The position numbers were made by a program, and so were the translations under genes. This document shows positions 54,051 through 64,000 of a stretch of 64,000 bases of DNA, one piece after another (position 1 is the first letter of the stretch; every line of letters starts with the position of its first letter). This DNA is from Haematobia irritans (Eukaryota > Arthropoda > Insecta > Diptera > Muscidae): assembly GCF_050003625.1 (NCBI RefSeq), contig NC_134401.1:95086852-95150851 (forward strand), read 5' to 3'. Below the pieces are notes generated by a model. It saw only the letters and a program-made list of their open reading frames with translations. It was not told the DNA's origin and did not search any database.

Positions 54051-54957
54051 TAAGGACATTCATATTTGCTTTACTATTGTACTATATCCTAGCATTCTCT
54101 TATTTCTGATAATAGTTCTCGAAAATTTAATTAAAATTATGGATAGTTTCAATTTTGGTTGAAAATGTGCGCATATACATTTATTTTAATTTTTTCTCAC
54201 ATTGAAAAATAATGACTTGATTTGTATTATTGCATGTTATCTACTTTTTTTGAGAACGAACATTTCTTAAAAACGCTGTTCGAAAATGTATTTTTACAAT
54301 AAAGGGGAAAAAAGCGAAATTAGGTAACACTAGATCTGAGTAAGAACATTCGTAGGTATACCACGGACTGATTTCGATGGAGGTTGTTGCAAACATAAAC
54401 ATAAACATACACATACACATTACAAATATAACAAAACCTCTTCTCTACGTCTGTTGCAAAACAAAAAAAAAACTTTCGGAGATTAGTTACTTCTACTCTG
54501 TGAATAGACTTTCAATTCCAATCAGCGTTGCCGTTTTGGTCCGATCTGACCAAAATTGGTCCAAAATTTTTCTAATTTTTAAATTTGGTCCGATGGTCGG
54601 ACCAAACAGAATTTGGTCCATTTTCATAAATTTGGTTTCTATCACATATTAAATAGTAGATGGTGCACCGCAAAGAATATTGTCGGGAGGCCAAATATTT
54701 CACATGCTTAAAATACGAATACGAATTTTGCTTAGAATAGAAGACGTATTTCTCTGAAATAAAGTTTTTTCCTTATCTAAAAGTCTCTAAACTTTTCAAT
54801 GAAGACTGTTTGTCCTTATAGCTAAGTGATTCGACATAAAAATGTGTATCCTAACATGAATGAAAATGTCGTTTTAATGAAGTCAAAATGGATTTAATAT
54901 TTCTGAAAAAATCTTCAAAATTAATAAAATGTTTCAACACATTGTTTTAAATTCATT

Positions 54958-55576
54958 ATACCCTAAACCACATAGTGGTTAGGGTATAATAAGTTTGATT
55001 TGCCAAAAAATGTGCCTACCCGAAATATTGATTTTAGACCCCATAAAATATATACCGATCGACTCAGAATCACCTCCTGAGTTAATCTAGCGCTTGGTGT
55101 CCGTCCGTCCACCCGTCCGTCTGTCCATGTATTTGTTGTTCACAGGATTCCGGTCGCAATTATTAACCGATCTTGATGAAGTTTGGTACAGGGAGTTTTT
55201 TTGGGCACAAGGAAGAAATCGGATCAAATTTAGATATAGCTCCCATATATATGTATTGCCCGATTTCGAGAAATGGGGTCACGTTGCACTTTTTTACTAA
55301 CCGATCGTCGTCAAATTTAGCACAAAATAATCTTCTCTATCACCCTTTAAGTCTGAAAATTTCATCGAAATCGGTTCAGATTTAGATATAGGTCCCATAT
55401 ATATGTATCGCCCGATTTTGCCAAATTAGGTCATAAAACCCTTATTTATCAACCGATCTTACTCAAAGTTGGCTAAATGTAATCTTCTATAGCACTAACT
55501 ATATGTGCAAAAAATCATCGAAATCGGTTTAGATTTAGCTATAGCTCCCATATATGTACCGCCCGATTTTTCTAAA
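54958..55576 (+). repeat. DINE-1-like family C fragment
   Basis: Starts 'taccctaaaccacatagtgg', block 'gatcgactcagaatcacctc', CCGTCC microsatellite, and three modules, ending abruptly at 'cgcccgatttttctaaataa'. It matches 23295-23780 closely. Confidence 0.7.
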
Positions 55577-56093
55577 TAAAATGAAACTCAATTGAACAAA
55601 TAATACAATCTTTGTACTATAATTTTCTCGAAGAGGAGCGTGGAGCGATTTTTTTTTTCTCGGAGCGGAGCGTTTTTTTTTTTCTCCGGAGCGGGAGCGG
55701 AGCGGAGCGAAAAAAATGGACCGCTCCGGATCCCTGGTTCCACCCTAGTGCATTAGCCGACTTAAATTTTGAGTCTATAGATTTAGTAGAAATCTATCTA
55801 ATTCGGTCCAGATCGAGTTATATTTAAATGTATGTATTTGGGACAAACCTTTATATATAGCACCCAACACATTTGACGGGTGTGATATGGTATCGAAAAT
55901 TTAGATTTACAAAGTGGTGCAGGGTATAATATAGTCGGCCCCGCCCGACTTTAGACTTTCCTTACTTGTTTTTTTTTGTTGATTTTTAATGGAAAAAATA
56001 TATTTATACGAAAATATATGCCGAAAATAAAAAATAAAAACGCTGCATGATATAAAAAAATAATTTTTTAGAAAAATATTTTAGAACAAAAAT

Positions 56094-56325
56094 GCCGCTG
56101 GTAAGATTTGAACCTGCGTTTCTTATTTTTTTGTTCATACTAATAAAGAACATCTCGAGAAGCAATTAGAATGTTATTCCTTGGTGTCGTATTACGATCA
56201 TATCACAAACATTTGAATTGACCTTTCGACGCTTTATGTTCAATGGCGTTTGTGGCTGAGTGCGCTAAGTCGTCCTGTTATGGTGCCAGCAAACCCAGGA
56301 TCAACCCCTGGTCGAAGCGAAAAAG
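56094..56325. repeat. Pair of divergent tRNA-like pieces
   Basis: 56098-56130 (minus) has a B-box-like GGTTCAAATCT. 56248-56325 (plus) has GTGGCTGAGTGCGCTAAGTCG, i.e. a Leu/Ser-tRNA-like A-box region, and GGATCAACCCCTGGTCGAAGCG as B-box arm. Stems are imperfect; these are SINE heads or tRNA pseudogenes. Flanks 55973-56093 and 56326-56540 show no gene. Confidence 0.4.
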
Positions 56326-56539
56326 TTTTTCAAATTGTAAAAATTAGATAATAGGAAAATAATTGTGTAATAAAACATATTGATGAAAAAAAAGTGAAAT
56401 TGGTTGAAAAAAAAATTTTTTTTCGCTTTTTAAATTTCTTCATTCAAATTAACTTCCAGGGCACAACTTCTAAAGCAATGCAAAGGATCCAAAAAGGGAG
56501 TACTTCCGTCCTATGACAAGCCCATGTAAAATTCATTGG

Positions 56540-57994
56540 AGGTGATCCAAGATTGCACTACTTCCGGATCACAGATTGGGGATCCAAACTACTTTTTTGG
56601 AAGCTCTTTTTTAGCTGGGTTACCGATCATTCAAGCCTTCCGTGGCTGATGCGCCAGCCTGATTTGCGTGGGAGATTGGCATGTTGGGTCTTCAAACTAC
56701 AGCCCTATAATTTCAGCATCAGTCAAAGAAGAGGCAAGGATAATGTGGTCCCCGAGATTTCTAGTATTGAAATCGCTAAACCATTAGTAGATTTAGAGTC
56801 AGAATGTTTCAATGATGAGGACTATGTTGAATTGCGGAAAAGGGTTTCGGATAACCAATCCAAATTTCCAGATGTAAAATAAGTTGATCGTTTTGTCTGT
56901 TTTAGGACAGATCATTATTCTGGAGATGAGGATCAAGAGAATGACTCGTGGAAATTGCGTAGCAATACGATATCAAGGACTCATGACACTGTTGTAGCAG
57001 CGCATGGCGGGATGGGAAAAACATTAGATTTGTTGAGGAGAAACTTTTACTGGCCTGGAGTGATGCGGGATGTTAGGGACTATGTACGAAAATACGAGTT
57101 TTGCAAGACTACCAAGTCCACTAATGTTGTGATGAGACCTCCTATGGGTTCTCAAGCAGTTTCAATACGACCATTCCAGCGCATTTACATAGATTTACTT
57201 GGACTGTATCCGAGAAGTAAATCCGGCTATATTTGCATTTTAATTGTGTTTGATCGCCTCAGCAAGTTTCATTGGTTGTGTCCTTTGAGGAAGTTTACTT
57301 CCACAGCAATTAAAGATTTTCTTCAAACACACATTTTTCATATTTACGGTGTACCCGAAACCATAGTTTCGGACAATGGCAGACAATTTCGGGCCAACGA
57401 CTTAAATGCCTTTTTGGCGACGTATGGTATTAACCGCGTTTATACAGCTTTTTACTGCCTCGGAGAGAGTAAATAGGTCTCTTATAGCTGCTATTCGAAC
57501 TTTCATAAAAAATGATCATCGTGAATGGGACAAAAATCTTAGTGCGATTAGTTGTGCCCTCCGAAATTCGTATCATCAGTCCATAAACTGTTCCCAATAT
57601 CGTGCTTTATATGGGTTTGATATGGTCACACATGCATCCTATTTTGAGATACTTAAGAAATTACAGCTACTGAATGAGCCAACAAACAATTTATGTAGGG
57701 ATGACCGGCTGCAATTGATTCGTACGGACTTGAAACGACACATAAAAGAAGCCTATGAGAAGAATAGACACCAATACAATCTTCGGACTAGACCACAGAT
57801 TTTTAATGTAGGCCAAATAGTGTATCGCCGCAAGTTTGCGCAGAGTAATGCGTGAAAGTATTTTAACGCCAAGTTTTCAACAGTTTTTGTAAAGAGCAAA
57901 GGTACGAGAAAAAGTAGATAATCACTACTACTTCTTAGAGGATGAGAATGGAAAACTCGTAGGAACTTTTCATGCTAAGGACCTAAAATTATAG
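56540..57994 (+). pseudogene. Ty3/gypsy-type pol relic (RNase H and integrase)
   Basis: The C-terminal part of a retrotransposon polyprotein. VTDHSSLPWLMRQPDLRGRL and NVVPEISS are the end of RNase H. The integrase follows: a His/Cys-type zinc region with AAHGGMGKTLDLLRRNFYWP and YEFCKTTKS, first Asp in IYIDLLGLYPRSKSG, second in ETIVSDNGRQFRAND, and the Glu in the SERVNRSLIAAIRT segment. The frame is broken by a stop near 56880, a shift near 57465 and another near 57855. The final LVGTFHAKDLKL-like end reaches a TAG at 57992-57994. No gag, protease, LTRs or env-like frame are seen. A dead fragment; clade not determined. Confidence 0.85.
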
Positions 57995-58356
57995 ACGCTT
58001 TTCCTTTTCCATCTTGATTGCGAACTTCGCTCAAATGATCTGGTTTTGTAATGTAGGTCTTTATTTATGCTACTCTTGCACTCAACGACAGCTGGTGTGG
58101 TCCTAAATCAATGCCCAAGTGTGTAATGCAATCTCTCTAGTACTGATCTGTTTTGTTTTTCAATTATTTCGCTATATATACTTTTCGTATAACAATATTT
58201 CTTCTCTTGTAGTAGACGAATGATTACTTGTATATATTTCTGATATCCTATGCATATCATAAATTCTATCGATGGAAAAAAATTTAAATTATAATATTCT
58301 TGTATTTATATTTTTTTTTCGAAATCAATCGAATTTTGAAGAGAAGATAATTTTGC
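57995..58356. other. Gene-free stretch after the pol relic
   Basis: AT-rich, possibly remnant 3' end of the same retrotransposon ('tatatatacttttcgtataa'), but no LTR partner is present to confirm it. Confidence 0.3.
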
Positions 58357-60491
58357 AACAAGTATATACGGCCGTAAGTTCGGCCAGGCCGAAGCTTATG
58401 TACCCTCCATCATGGATTGCGTAGAAACTTCTTCTAAACACTGCCATCGACAATCGAATTACTTAAGTTGCGGTAACGCTTGCCGATGGCAAGGTATCTT
58501 AAAACCTCCTAACACCATCTTCTAAATTGTATGTAAGTCCATACGTGGTATATATTAAATCAAAAAAGATCGATCCAATACGGATATAATTCAGTTTGAC
58601 AAAGTAGATATAAAATTTTGACAAAATTTTCTACAGAAATAAAATTTTAACAAAATTTTCTATAGAAATAAAAATTTTGACAAAAATTTCTACAGAAATA
58701 AAATTTTAACAAAATTTTCTATAGAAATAGACATTTGACAAAATATTCTATAGAAATAAAATCTTGGTAGATTATTTTTGGCTCGAGTGGCAACCATGAT
58801 TATGAACCGAATAAAATTTGAACAAAATTTTCTATAGAAATAAAATTTTGACAATGATGAAAATTTTATTATGAACCGAATAAAATTTTAACAAAATTTT
58901 CTCTAGAAATAAAATTTTGACAAAATTTTCTATAGAAATATAATTTTGACAAAATTTTCTATATAAATAAAATTTTGGTAGATTATTTTTGGCTCTAGTG
59001 GCAACCATGATTATGAACCGATATGGACCAATTTTTGTATGATTGGACCAATTGTTGTTCCTAATTTGAACCGGATCGGATGAATTTTGCTCCTCCAAGA
59101 GGCTCCGGAGGTCAAATCTGGAGAACGTTTTATATGGGGGCTATATATAATTATGGACCGATATGGACCAATTCTGGCACGGTTGTTAAAGATCATATAC
59201 TAACACCATGTTCAAAATTACAACCGGATTGGATGAAATTTGCTTCTCTTGGAGACTTCGCAAGCCAAATCTGGGGATCGGCTTATAAGGGGGCTATATC
59301 TAATTATGAACCGATGTGGACCAATTTTTGCATGGTTATTAGAGACCATATAACAATATCATGTACCAAATTTCAGGCGGATTGGATGAAATTTGCTTCT
59401 CTTTGAGGCTCCGCAACCCACATCTGGGGATCGGTTTATATGGGCGCTATATATAATTATGGACCGATATGGACCAATTCTGGCACGGTTGTTAAGGATC
59501 ATATACTAACACCATGTTCAAAATTACAACCGGATTGGATGAAATTTGCTTCTCTTGGAGACTTCGCAAGCCAAATCTGGGGATCGGCTTTTAAGGGGGC
59601 TATATATAATTATGAACCGATGTGGACCAATTTTTGCACGGTTATTAGAGACCATATAACAATATCATGTACCAAATTTCAGGCGGATCGGATGAAATTT
59701 GCTTCTCTTTGAGGCTCCGCAACCCAAATCTGGGGATCGGTTTATATGGGCGCTATATATAATTATGGACCGATGTGGACCAATTTTTGCGTGGTTGTTA
59801 GAGACCATATACCAACACCATATACCAAATTTCAGCCGGATCGGATGAAATTTGCTTCTTTTTGAGGCTCCACAAGCCAAATCTGAGGGTCCCTTTATAT
59901 GGGGGCTATATATAATTATGGACCGATGTGGACCAATTTTTGCATGATTGTTAGAGACCATCTACCAACACCATGTACCAAATTTCAGCCGGATCGGATG
60001 AAATATGCTTCTCTTAGAGGCTCCACAAGCCAAATCTGGGGATCGGTTTATATGGGGGCTATATATAATTATGGACCGATGTGGACCAATTTTTGCATGG
60101 TTGTTAGAGACCCTATACTAACACCATATACCCAATTTCAGCCGGATCGGATGAAATATGCTTCTGTTAGAGGCTCCACAAGCCAAATCTGAGGGTCCCT
60201 TTATATGGGGGCTATACGTAAAAGTGGACCGATATGTCCTATTTTCAATACCATCCGACCTACATCGATAACAACTACTTGTGCCAAGTTTCAAGTCGAT
60301 AGCTTGTTTCGTTCGGAAGTTAGCGTGATTTCAACAGACGGACGGACGGACGGACGGACATGCTTAGATCGACTCAGAATTTCACCACGACCCAGAATAT
60401 ATATACTTTATGGGGTCTTAGAGCAATATTTCGATGTGTTACAAACGGAATAACAAAGTTAATATACCCCCATCCTATGATGGAGGGTATA
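58357..60491 (-). repeat. DINE-1-like family A, full copy
   Basis: From 'acaagtatatacggccgtaa' with hairpin TTCGGCCAGGCCGAA to (GGAC)4, the TATATATAC block and 'cctatgatggagggtata'. The middle has seven ~118-bp modules, including a two-module unit repeated at 59105-59415 and 59416-59725. 58600-58990 is the AT-rich 30-bp minisatellite, absent from the other family A copies. Confidence 0.8.
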
Positions 60492-61709
60492 ATAATTTAT
60501 ATTTTCATTTTGGCGTTTTTTGTTTGCGTTTGAGAAAGTGGCAACATATCTATCTTCCGAACTATTGGTTGCGGGCTTAAAGAAATTTTATTCTTACAGC
60601 CAAAATAGTGGCAACACCATTTCCATTTTGACATTTCTTCTCCACGCTAAAATCAATTCAAGCATTATCTTACCAAGCTATAGAAAATTCTTAGAACTTC
60701 CTTTCGGCTTAAATCGTGGAAGAATACGCGTCACATAAATCGCAACAAAATCAAAAATTTAAAGTGACATCGCTTTTTTTTGGACCACATTTTTTATTGA
60801 CCGAACAATAACAACAACGGTGTGCACAAATGTGTATAACAATATTCAAAAATAAAATAATCATTGATAAACAGTGTAAACCAAAAGTGTTATATTTTAT
60901 TTACTATTGCTCCCAAGTAACATAATGTCTCTATTTTTCTCCATTAATGAATATCATGAATGATAGTAAATTTTTGATACAACAACAATAAGAATAATAA
61001 CAAAAAGCGTAAAAGCAAAGATCGCAATTTAAGTCATAATGTATGATTAACCCATTAAGGGATCAAGGTCGAATGAGGAAATTACTGTTTGAGAAAATAT
61101 TTACATTTTAAAATGCGATAAATATCTATTATGAACGTATAAAGCGTATATTGTACTAATTAGAGTTTTGAATATAATTATATAATTTGCTATATATTTT
61201 GAACTAGTCTATGTAAAAATTGTACTAAATGAAATTTGATTCTTAATGCTAAAATTTATCTACTTATAATTCTAAAATGAATTGTTTTTATATGGTATAA
61301 AAATAAAAGGTATAAAATGGTATATAAAATAAAAGGTATAAAAATGGAATAAGGCCTTTGCCTTTGGGGCTCTAAAATCTAAAGTCTTGGCCATTAGAGC
61401 ATTGGTAGGCGAGGGTCATGAGGCAATTCTCTCAATAATATCTGAGATGAACATTTTTTTCTTTCGCTGCGGTAAATACCATTTTCCGTTTAGGTTCTTT
61501 TTCTCTAATATAATTGAATCTTTGATAAGTTGATCTAATGTTGCCTTCGTTAGATCTAAGGCCCATGTTAGTTTCAATAGTTTAAAAAAGGGAGTCTATA
61601 ATAATAATAAATGTGATGGAAATATAGTTTAGGCGGAGGAAGACACGAACCCCCCACCCGATTGCAGCTAGCAGAGAAAAGGCTCCCGCAGTCTTTTGTG
61701 CTACTAAAC
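60492..61709. other. Gene-free stretch
   Basis: 1.2 kb without recognisable repeats or exons. The phrase 'gtggcaacat..tcttcc' and its near repeat 'gtggcaacaccatttccatt' at about 60540 and 60610 are the only internal echo. A 72-codon frame at 60520-60738 has no recognisable motif and I do not call it a gene. Confidence 0.4.
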
Positions 61710-61956
61710 TTAATGATGGTTCGAAAGTTTTTAGAAATTGCATCTGACCCATTTGTTGGTCGTGTACATTACAGATTTCGGTGGAATTTTCAATTTTTTT
61801 GGGGGTATTCACGAATTAAAGTCCTTTTCGCTCTAGGACGCTTAGTTTTGGAGATATAGCCGGAAGAAATTGTTCATATAAAGATATTTTTTTTTAGGAT
61901 TTGGGTGGATTTTTAAATTTTTTGGGGGTGGTCACGAATTAAAGTCCTTTTCGCTC
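61710..61956 (-). repeat. Two inverted units of the ~115-bp satellite
   Basis: 'cacgaattaaagtccttttc', 'gctctaggacgcttagtttt' and 'ggatttgggtggatttttaa' are the reverse complement of the 42010-43090 unit. The second unit stops at GCTCTAGG, where the LINE tail begins. Confidence 0.7.
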
Positions 61957-64000
61957 TAGGTTAGGTTAGGTTAAAGTGGCAACCCGATTAAGATTCAGGC
62001 TCACTTAGACTATTCAGTCCATTGTGATACCACATTAACTAAAAGTACCTATTACATATGGGCACTTATAGTTTTAACCGCTGAACCTTCTTGATTATTT
62101 TTCTTTGTTGAACCAACCAGATTGTTCCAAAAATATTAGCAGACTGCTTAAGTTAACGTTTTCCAGATCCGCCAGTAATCTGAAGCTATATGCTCCTAAA
62201 AGTTGCTTGCGCTTTACACAAAATGCAGGACACTCACACAAGAGGTGTTTAATTGATTCTTTTTCCTCCGCATCATGACAGCTCATACAATAGTCATTAT
62301 ACTTCGCGCCAATAGTTTTTGCAAAATCTCCTATCAGGCAGCGACCCGTTATAGCAGATATCAGGAGTGATACCTGACGTCTCGAGAACATTAGCATATC
62401 TAGTGTGCGATTTAAGTTGAAATGGGGCCATATTTGCTTGGTGTCGTTACAACCCTTGCAATTCTCCCATCGAACATTTGCCATCATAACAGCCTTCTCA
62501 CGCAGCATGAGCTTGCAGGTAGCTAGGGGCATACCAACAAATTCTAGTTCCCCTGGAATATGTAAGGTAGTCCCTAGCCTTGCCAACTCATCCGCTTCGC
62601 AGTTCCCCGGAATGTTCCTATGGCCAGGCACCAATATTAGGTGAATATTGTACTGCTCAGCCATCTCATTGAGAGATTTGCGGCAATCGATGGCCGTTTT
62701 CGAGTTGAGGAACACAGAGTCCAAGGATTTTATTGCAGGTTGACTGTCTGAGTATATATTAATGCCCACATTTTTTGGGACATTACTTCTCAGCCAATTC
62801 GCCACCTCTCTTATTGCTAATATTTCAGCCTGAAAAACACTACAGTGATTAGGTAATCTTTTCGCTATTTGAAGTTCCAGATCATTAGAATATACTCCGA
62901 AACCCACTTGTCCATCCAATTTGGAGCCATCAGTGTAGAAATCTATATATTCTTTATTCCCCGGGGTATGTGTGCACCACGCCTCACTGTTGGGGATTAG
63001 AGTCTCAAACTTTTTGTCGAAAAGTGGACTCGCCAAAGTGTAATCCACTACGTTAGGCATATCTGACATTATTTTGAGGACAGAACTGTGACCGTAACCA
63101 TTTTCCGACCACAGCGATAGTTCGCGCAACCGCACAACCGTTGTTGCAGCTGACTGTTTGGCCAAAATGTCTAAAGGCAATAGATGCATCATGACATTAA
63201 GGGAATTTGTTCCTGTCTTGCTGAATGCGCCTGAAATACACAAACACGCCATACGCTGAACTTTATCTAAACCAGTCGGTTTCTGAAGTGCCGGCCACCA
63301 GACTACAACACCATATAGCATTATAGGTCTAACCACTGCCGTGTATAGCCAATGCACAATTTTTGGTTTTAGTCCCCACTTTTTTCCTATTGCCTTTTTG
63401 CACGAGTACAAAGCTACAGTTGCCTTCCTCGCCCTTTCTTCAATATTAAGCTTAAAGTTCAGCTTCCTGTCCAAAATAACGCCAAGGTATTTTGCACAAT
63501 CACCAAAGGGAATTTCAATACCCCCTAAGGAAATAGGCCTAACCGTGGGAGTTTTGCGATCTTTGCAGTACATGACTAATTCTGTCTTTGCAGGATTTAA
63601 CCCAAGACCATTGTCTTTCGCCCATTGTTCAGTCATCCGGAGGGCCCTCTGAATAATATCTCTGATTGTGGATGGGAATTTTCCCCTGACTGCCAGAGCT
63701 ACATCATCTGCGTATGCCACCACTTTTATCCTTTCTTTTTCTAGAGTAACCAGAAGGCTATTTATAGCAACATTCCAAAGAAGAGGTGATAGAACTCCTC
63801 CTTGGGGAGTGCCTCTGTTCACATACTTTTGTATGTTTGCTTGTCCTAGTGTGGCTGAAATACGTCTCTTCATTAGCAGTTCGTCTAACAGCCTGAGTAT
63901 ACATGGATCAACATTCAGAGTTGTCAGTCCATTTAATATCGAGCTCGGATGGACATTATTGAACGCCCCTTCGATGTCTAGAAACGCCACGATTGTGTAT
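61957..64000 (-). mobile_element. Second copy of the I/LOA-like LINE (cut by window edge)
   Basis: Reads on the minus strand into the satellite and ends with the same 3' UTR and (CCTAA)3 as the copy at 5915-10849. Nucleotide identity is very high with scattered differences. The 5' part, and so its completeness and target duplication, lies outside the window. Confidence 0.92.
62095..64000 (-). CDS. LINE ORF2, C-terminal 635 residues (partial)
   Basis: Open to the window edge, so the start is outside. It begins just before RT motif A (FLDIEGAFNNV), then GTPQGGVLSPLLWN, VAYADDVALAV, GLGLNPAKTELV and KYLGVILDRKLNF. RNase H keeps DFYTDGSKL, FQAEILAI, IYSDSQPAI and GHRNIPGNCEADELA, and the terminal Cys/His segment CMSCHDAEEKESIKHLLCEC is present. 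Differences from the first copy are mainly conservative (for example ILVPGH for IWVPGH). No stop or shift over 1.9 kb, so selection or recent insertion has kept it open. Confidence 0.92.
   Translation of the reverse strand, partial: YTIVAFLDIEGAFNNVHPSSILNGLTTLNVDPCILRLLDELLMKRRISATLGQANIQKYVNRGTPQGGVLSPLLWNVAINSLLVTLEKERIKVVAYADDVALAVRGKFPSTIRDIIQRALRMTEQWAKDNGLGLNPAKTELVMYCKDRKTPTVRPISLGGIEIPFGDCAKYLGVILDRKLNFKLNIEERARKATVALYSCKKAIGKKWGLKPKIVHWLYTAVVRPIMLYGVVVWWPALQKPTGLDKVQRMACLCISGAFSKTGTNSLNVMMHLLPLDILAKQSAATTVVRLRELSLWSENGYGHSSVLKIMSDMPNVVDYTLASPLFDKKFETLIPNSEAWCTHTPGNKEYIDFYTDGSKLDGQVGFGVYSNDLELQIAKRLPNHCSVFQAEILAIREVANWLRSNVPKNVGINIYSDSQPAIKSLDSVFLNSKTAIDCRKSLNEMAEQYNIHLILVPGHRNIPGNCEADELARLGTTLHIPGELEFVGMPLATCKLMLREKAVMMANVRWENCKGCNDTKQIWPHFNLNRTLDMLMFSRRQVSLLISAITGRCLIGDFAKTIGAKYNDYCMSCHDAEEKESIKHLLCECPAFCVKRKQLLGAYSFRLLADLENVNLSSLLIFLEQSGWFNKEK

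Larger units (their letters stand above)
53351..55736. mobile_element. hAT-like element, GGAGCGGAGC-repeat ends
   Basis: 2386 bp. Ends CAGGGATCCGGAGCGGAGCG and (reverse complement of the right end) CAGGGATCCGGAGCGGTCC; duplication GTTCCAAC / GTTCCACC (53343-53350, 55737-55744). Inverted GGAGCGGAGCG arrays sit at both ends. Inside are MITE copies (53789-54050, 54661-54950) and a family C fragment (54958-55576). The remaining ~600 bp (54051-54660) encode nothing recognisable. Confidence 0.85.
49850..55972 (+). repeat. DINE-1-like family B host copy split by two hAT elements
   Basis: Three pieces: 49850-49887, 52078-53350 and 55737-55972. Joined in order they give the full layout: palindrome 'cccttcaccactactgtagt', (GTCT)6, about seven modules, 'ctttcgcccgatttacactc', then 'ccctagtgcattagccgact', GTCGGCCCCGCCCGAC and CCTTACTTGTTTT. 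The interruptions are at 49888-52077 and 53351-55736. Confidence 0.82.

Noticed and set aside
56540..57994. Endogenous retrovirus or errantivirus with an envelope gene
   Set aside because: Only RNase H and integrase remnants are visible; no env-like frame, LTR or gag, so nothing beyond a Ty3/gypsy pol relic is supported.
61582..61859. Short frames near the satellite at 61.6-61.9 kb
   Set aside because: No motif, no splice context, overlapping frames on both strands in repeat DNA.
62405..63652. Plus-strand open frames of 79 and 103 codons opposite the LINE
   Set aside because: Antisense shadows of ORF2; the same shadows occur opposite the first LINE copy (8596-9462, 10159-10398).

Overview
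The window looks like intergenic and intronic DNA of a calyptrate (muscid) fly. It is AT-rich, holds one multi-exon host gene with GT-AG introns, and most of the rest is transposable elements. Three copies of an irritans-subfamily mariner very close to Himar1 (first isolated from the horn fly) and abundant DINE-1/INE-1-like repeats make Haematobia irritans or a near relative the best guess. The species call is inference.

The host gene is an ABCG half-transporter on the + strand. Six exons (22333-38331) encode the last ~556 residues: Q-loop, ABC signature, Walker B, H-loop and six membrane segments, then a stop and AATAAA. The Walker A exon is not visible here. Its introns (3.6 kb and 10.5 kb) are packed with repeats. 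A possible first exon of another gene lies at 46108-46129.

The background is made of four related repeat families (called A-D here). Each has a palindrome at a TATACCC end, a conserved block with TATAAAGTATATATATTC or a relative of it, a TCCGTC/GTCT microsatellite, internal ~100-145 bp tandem modules, and a far end with a GTCGGCC..CCCGAC or TTCGGCC..GGCCGAA hairpin next to ACTTGTTT/AAGTATATA. I read these as DINE-1/HINE-type non-autonomous Helentrons. I mark strand + when the TATACCC/microsatellite end comes first. These repeats often give short open frames that are not genes.

Region by region: 1-3.6 kb, family A split by a 1.7 kb insertion and by a SINE. 3.6-12.3 kb, a datable nest (family B, solo LTR, hAT-like MITE, intact 4.9 kb LINE, plus a maT-like transposon and a TA-flanked MITE). 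12.4-17.4 kb, families C and A with a Himar1-like copy. 19.2-22.3 kb, two more mariner pieces and foldback MITEs. 22.3-38.3 kb, the ABCG gene with family A, B, C and D repeats and a DD41D transposon in its introns. 39-41.8 kb, head-to-tail family A. 42-43.1 kb, a ~115 bp satellite. 44.2-45.1 kb, the twin DD41D copy. 46.1-55.7 kb, four hAT-like elements with 8-bp target duplications. 56.5-58 kb, a Ty3/gypsy pol relic. 58.4-60.5 kb, family A. 61.96-64 kb, a second LINE copy running off the edge.

Functionally, the intact LINE is the likely motor for the SINE, because they share a 3' end that finishes in (CCTAA)n. The degraded mariner copies are substrates at most. No CRISPR array or prokaryotic operon is present.
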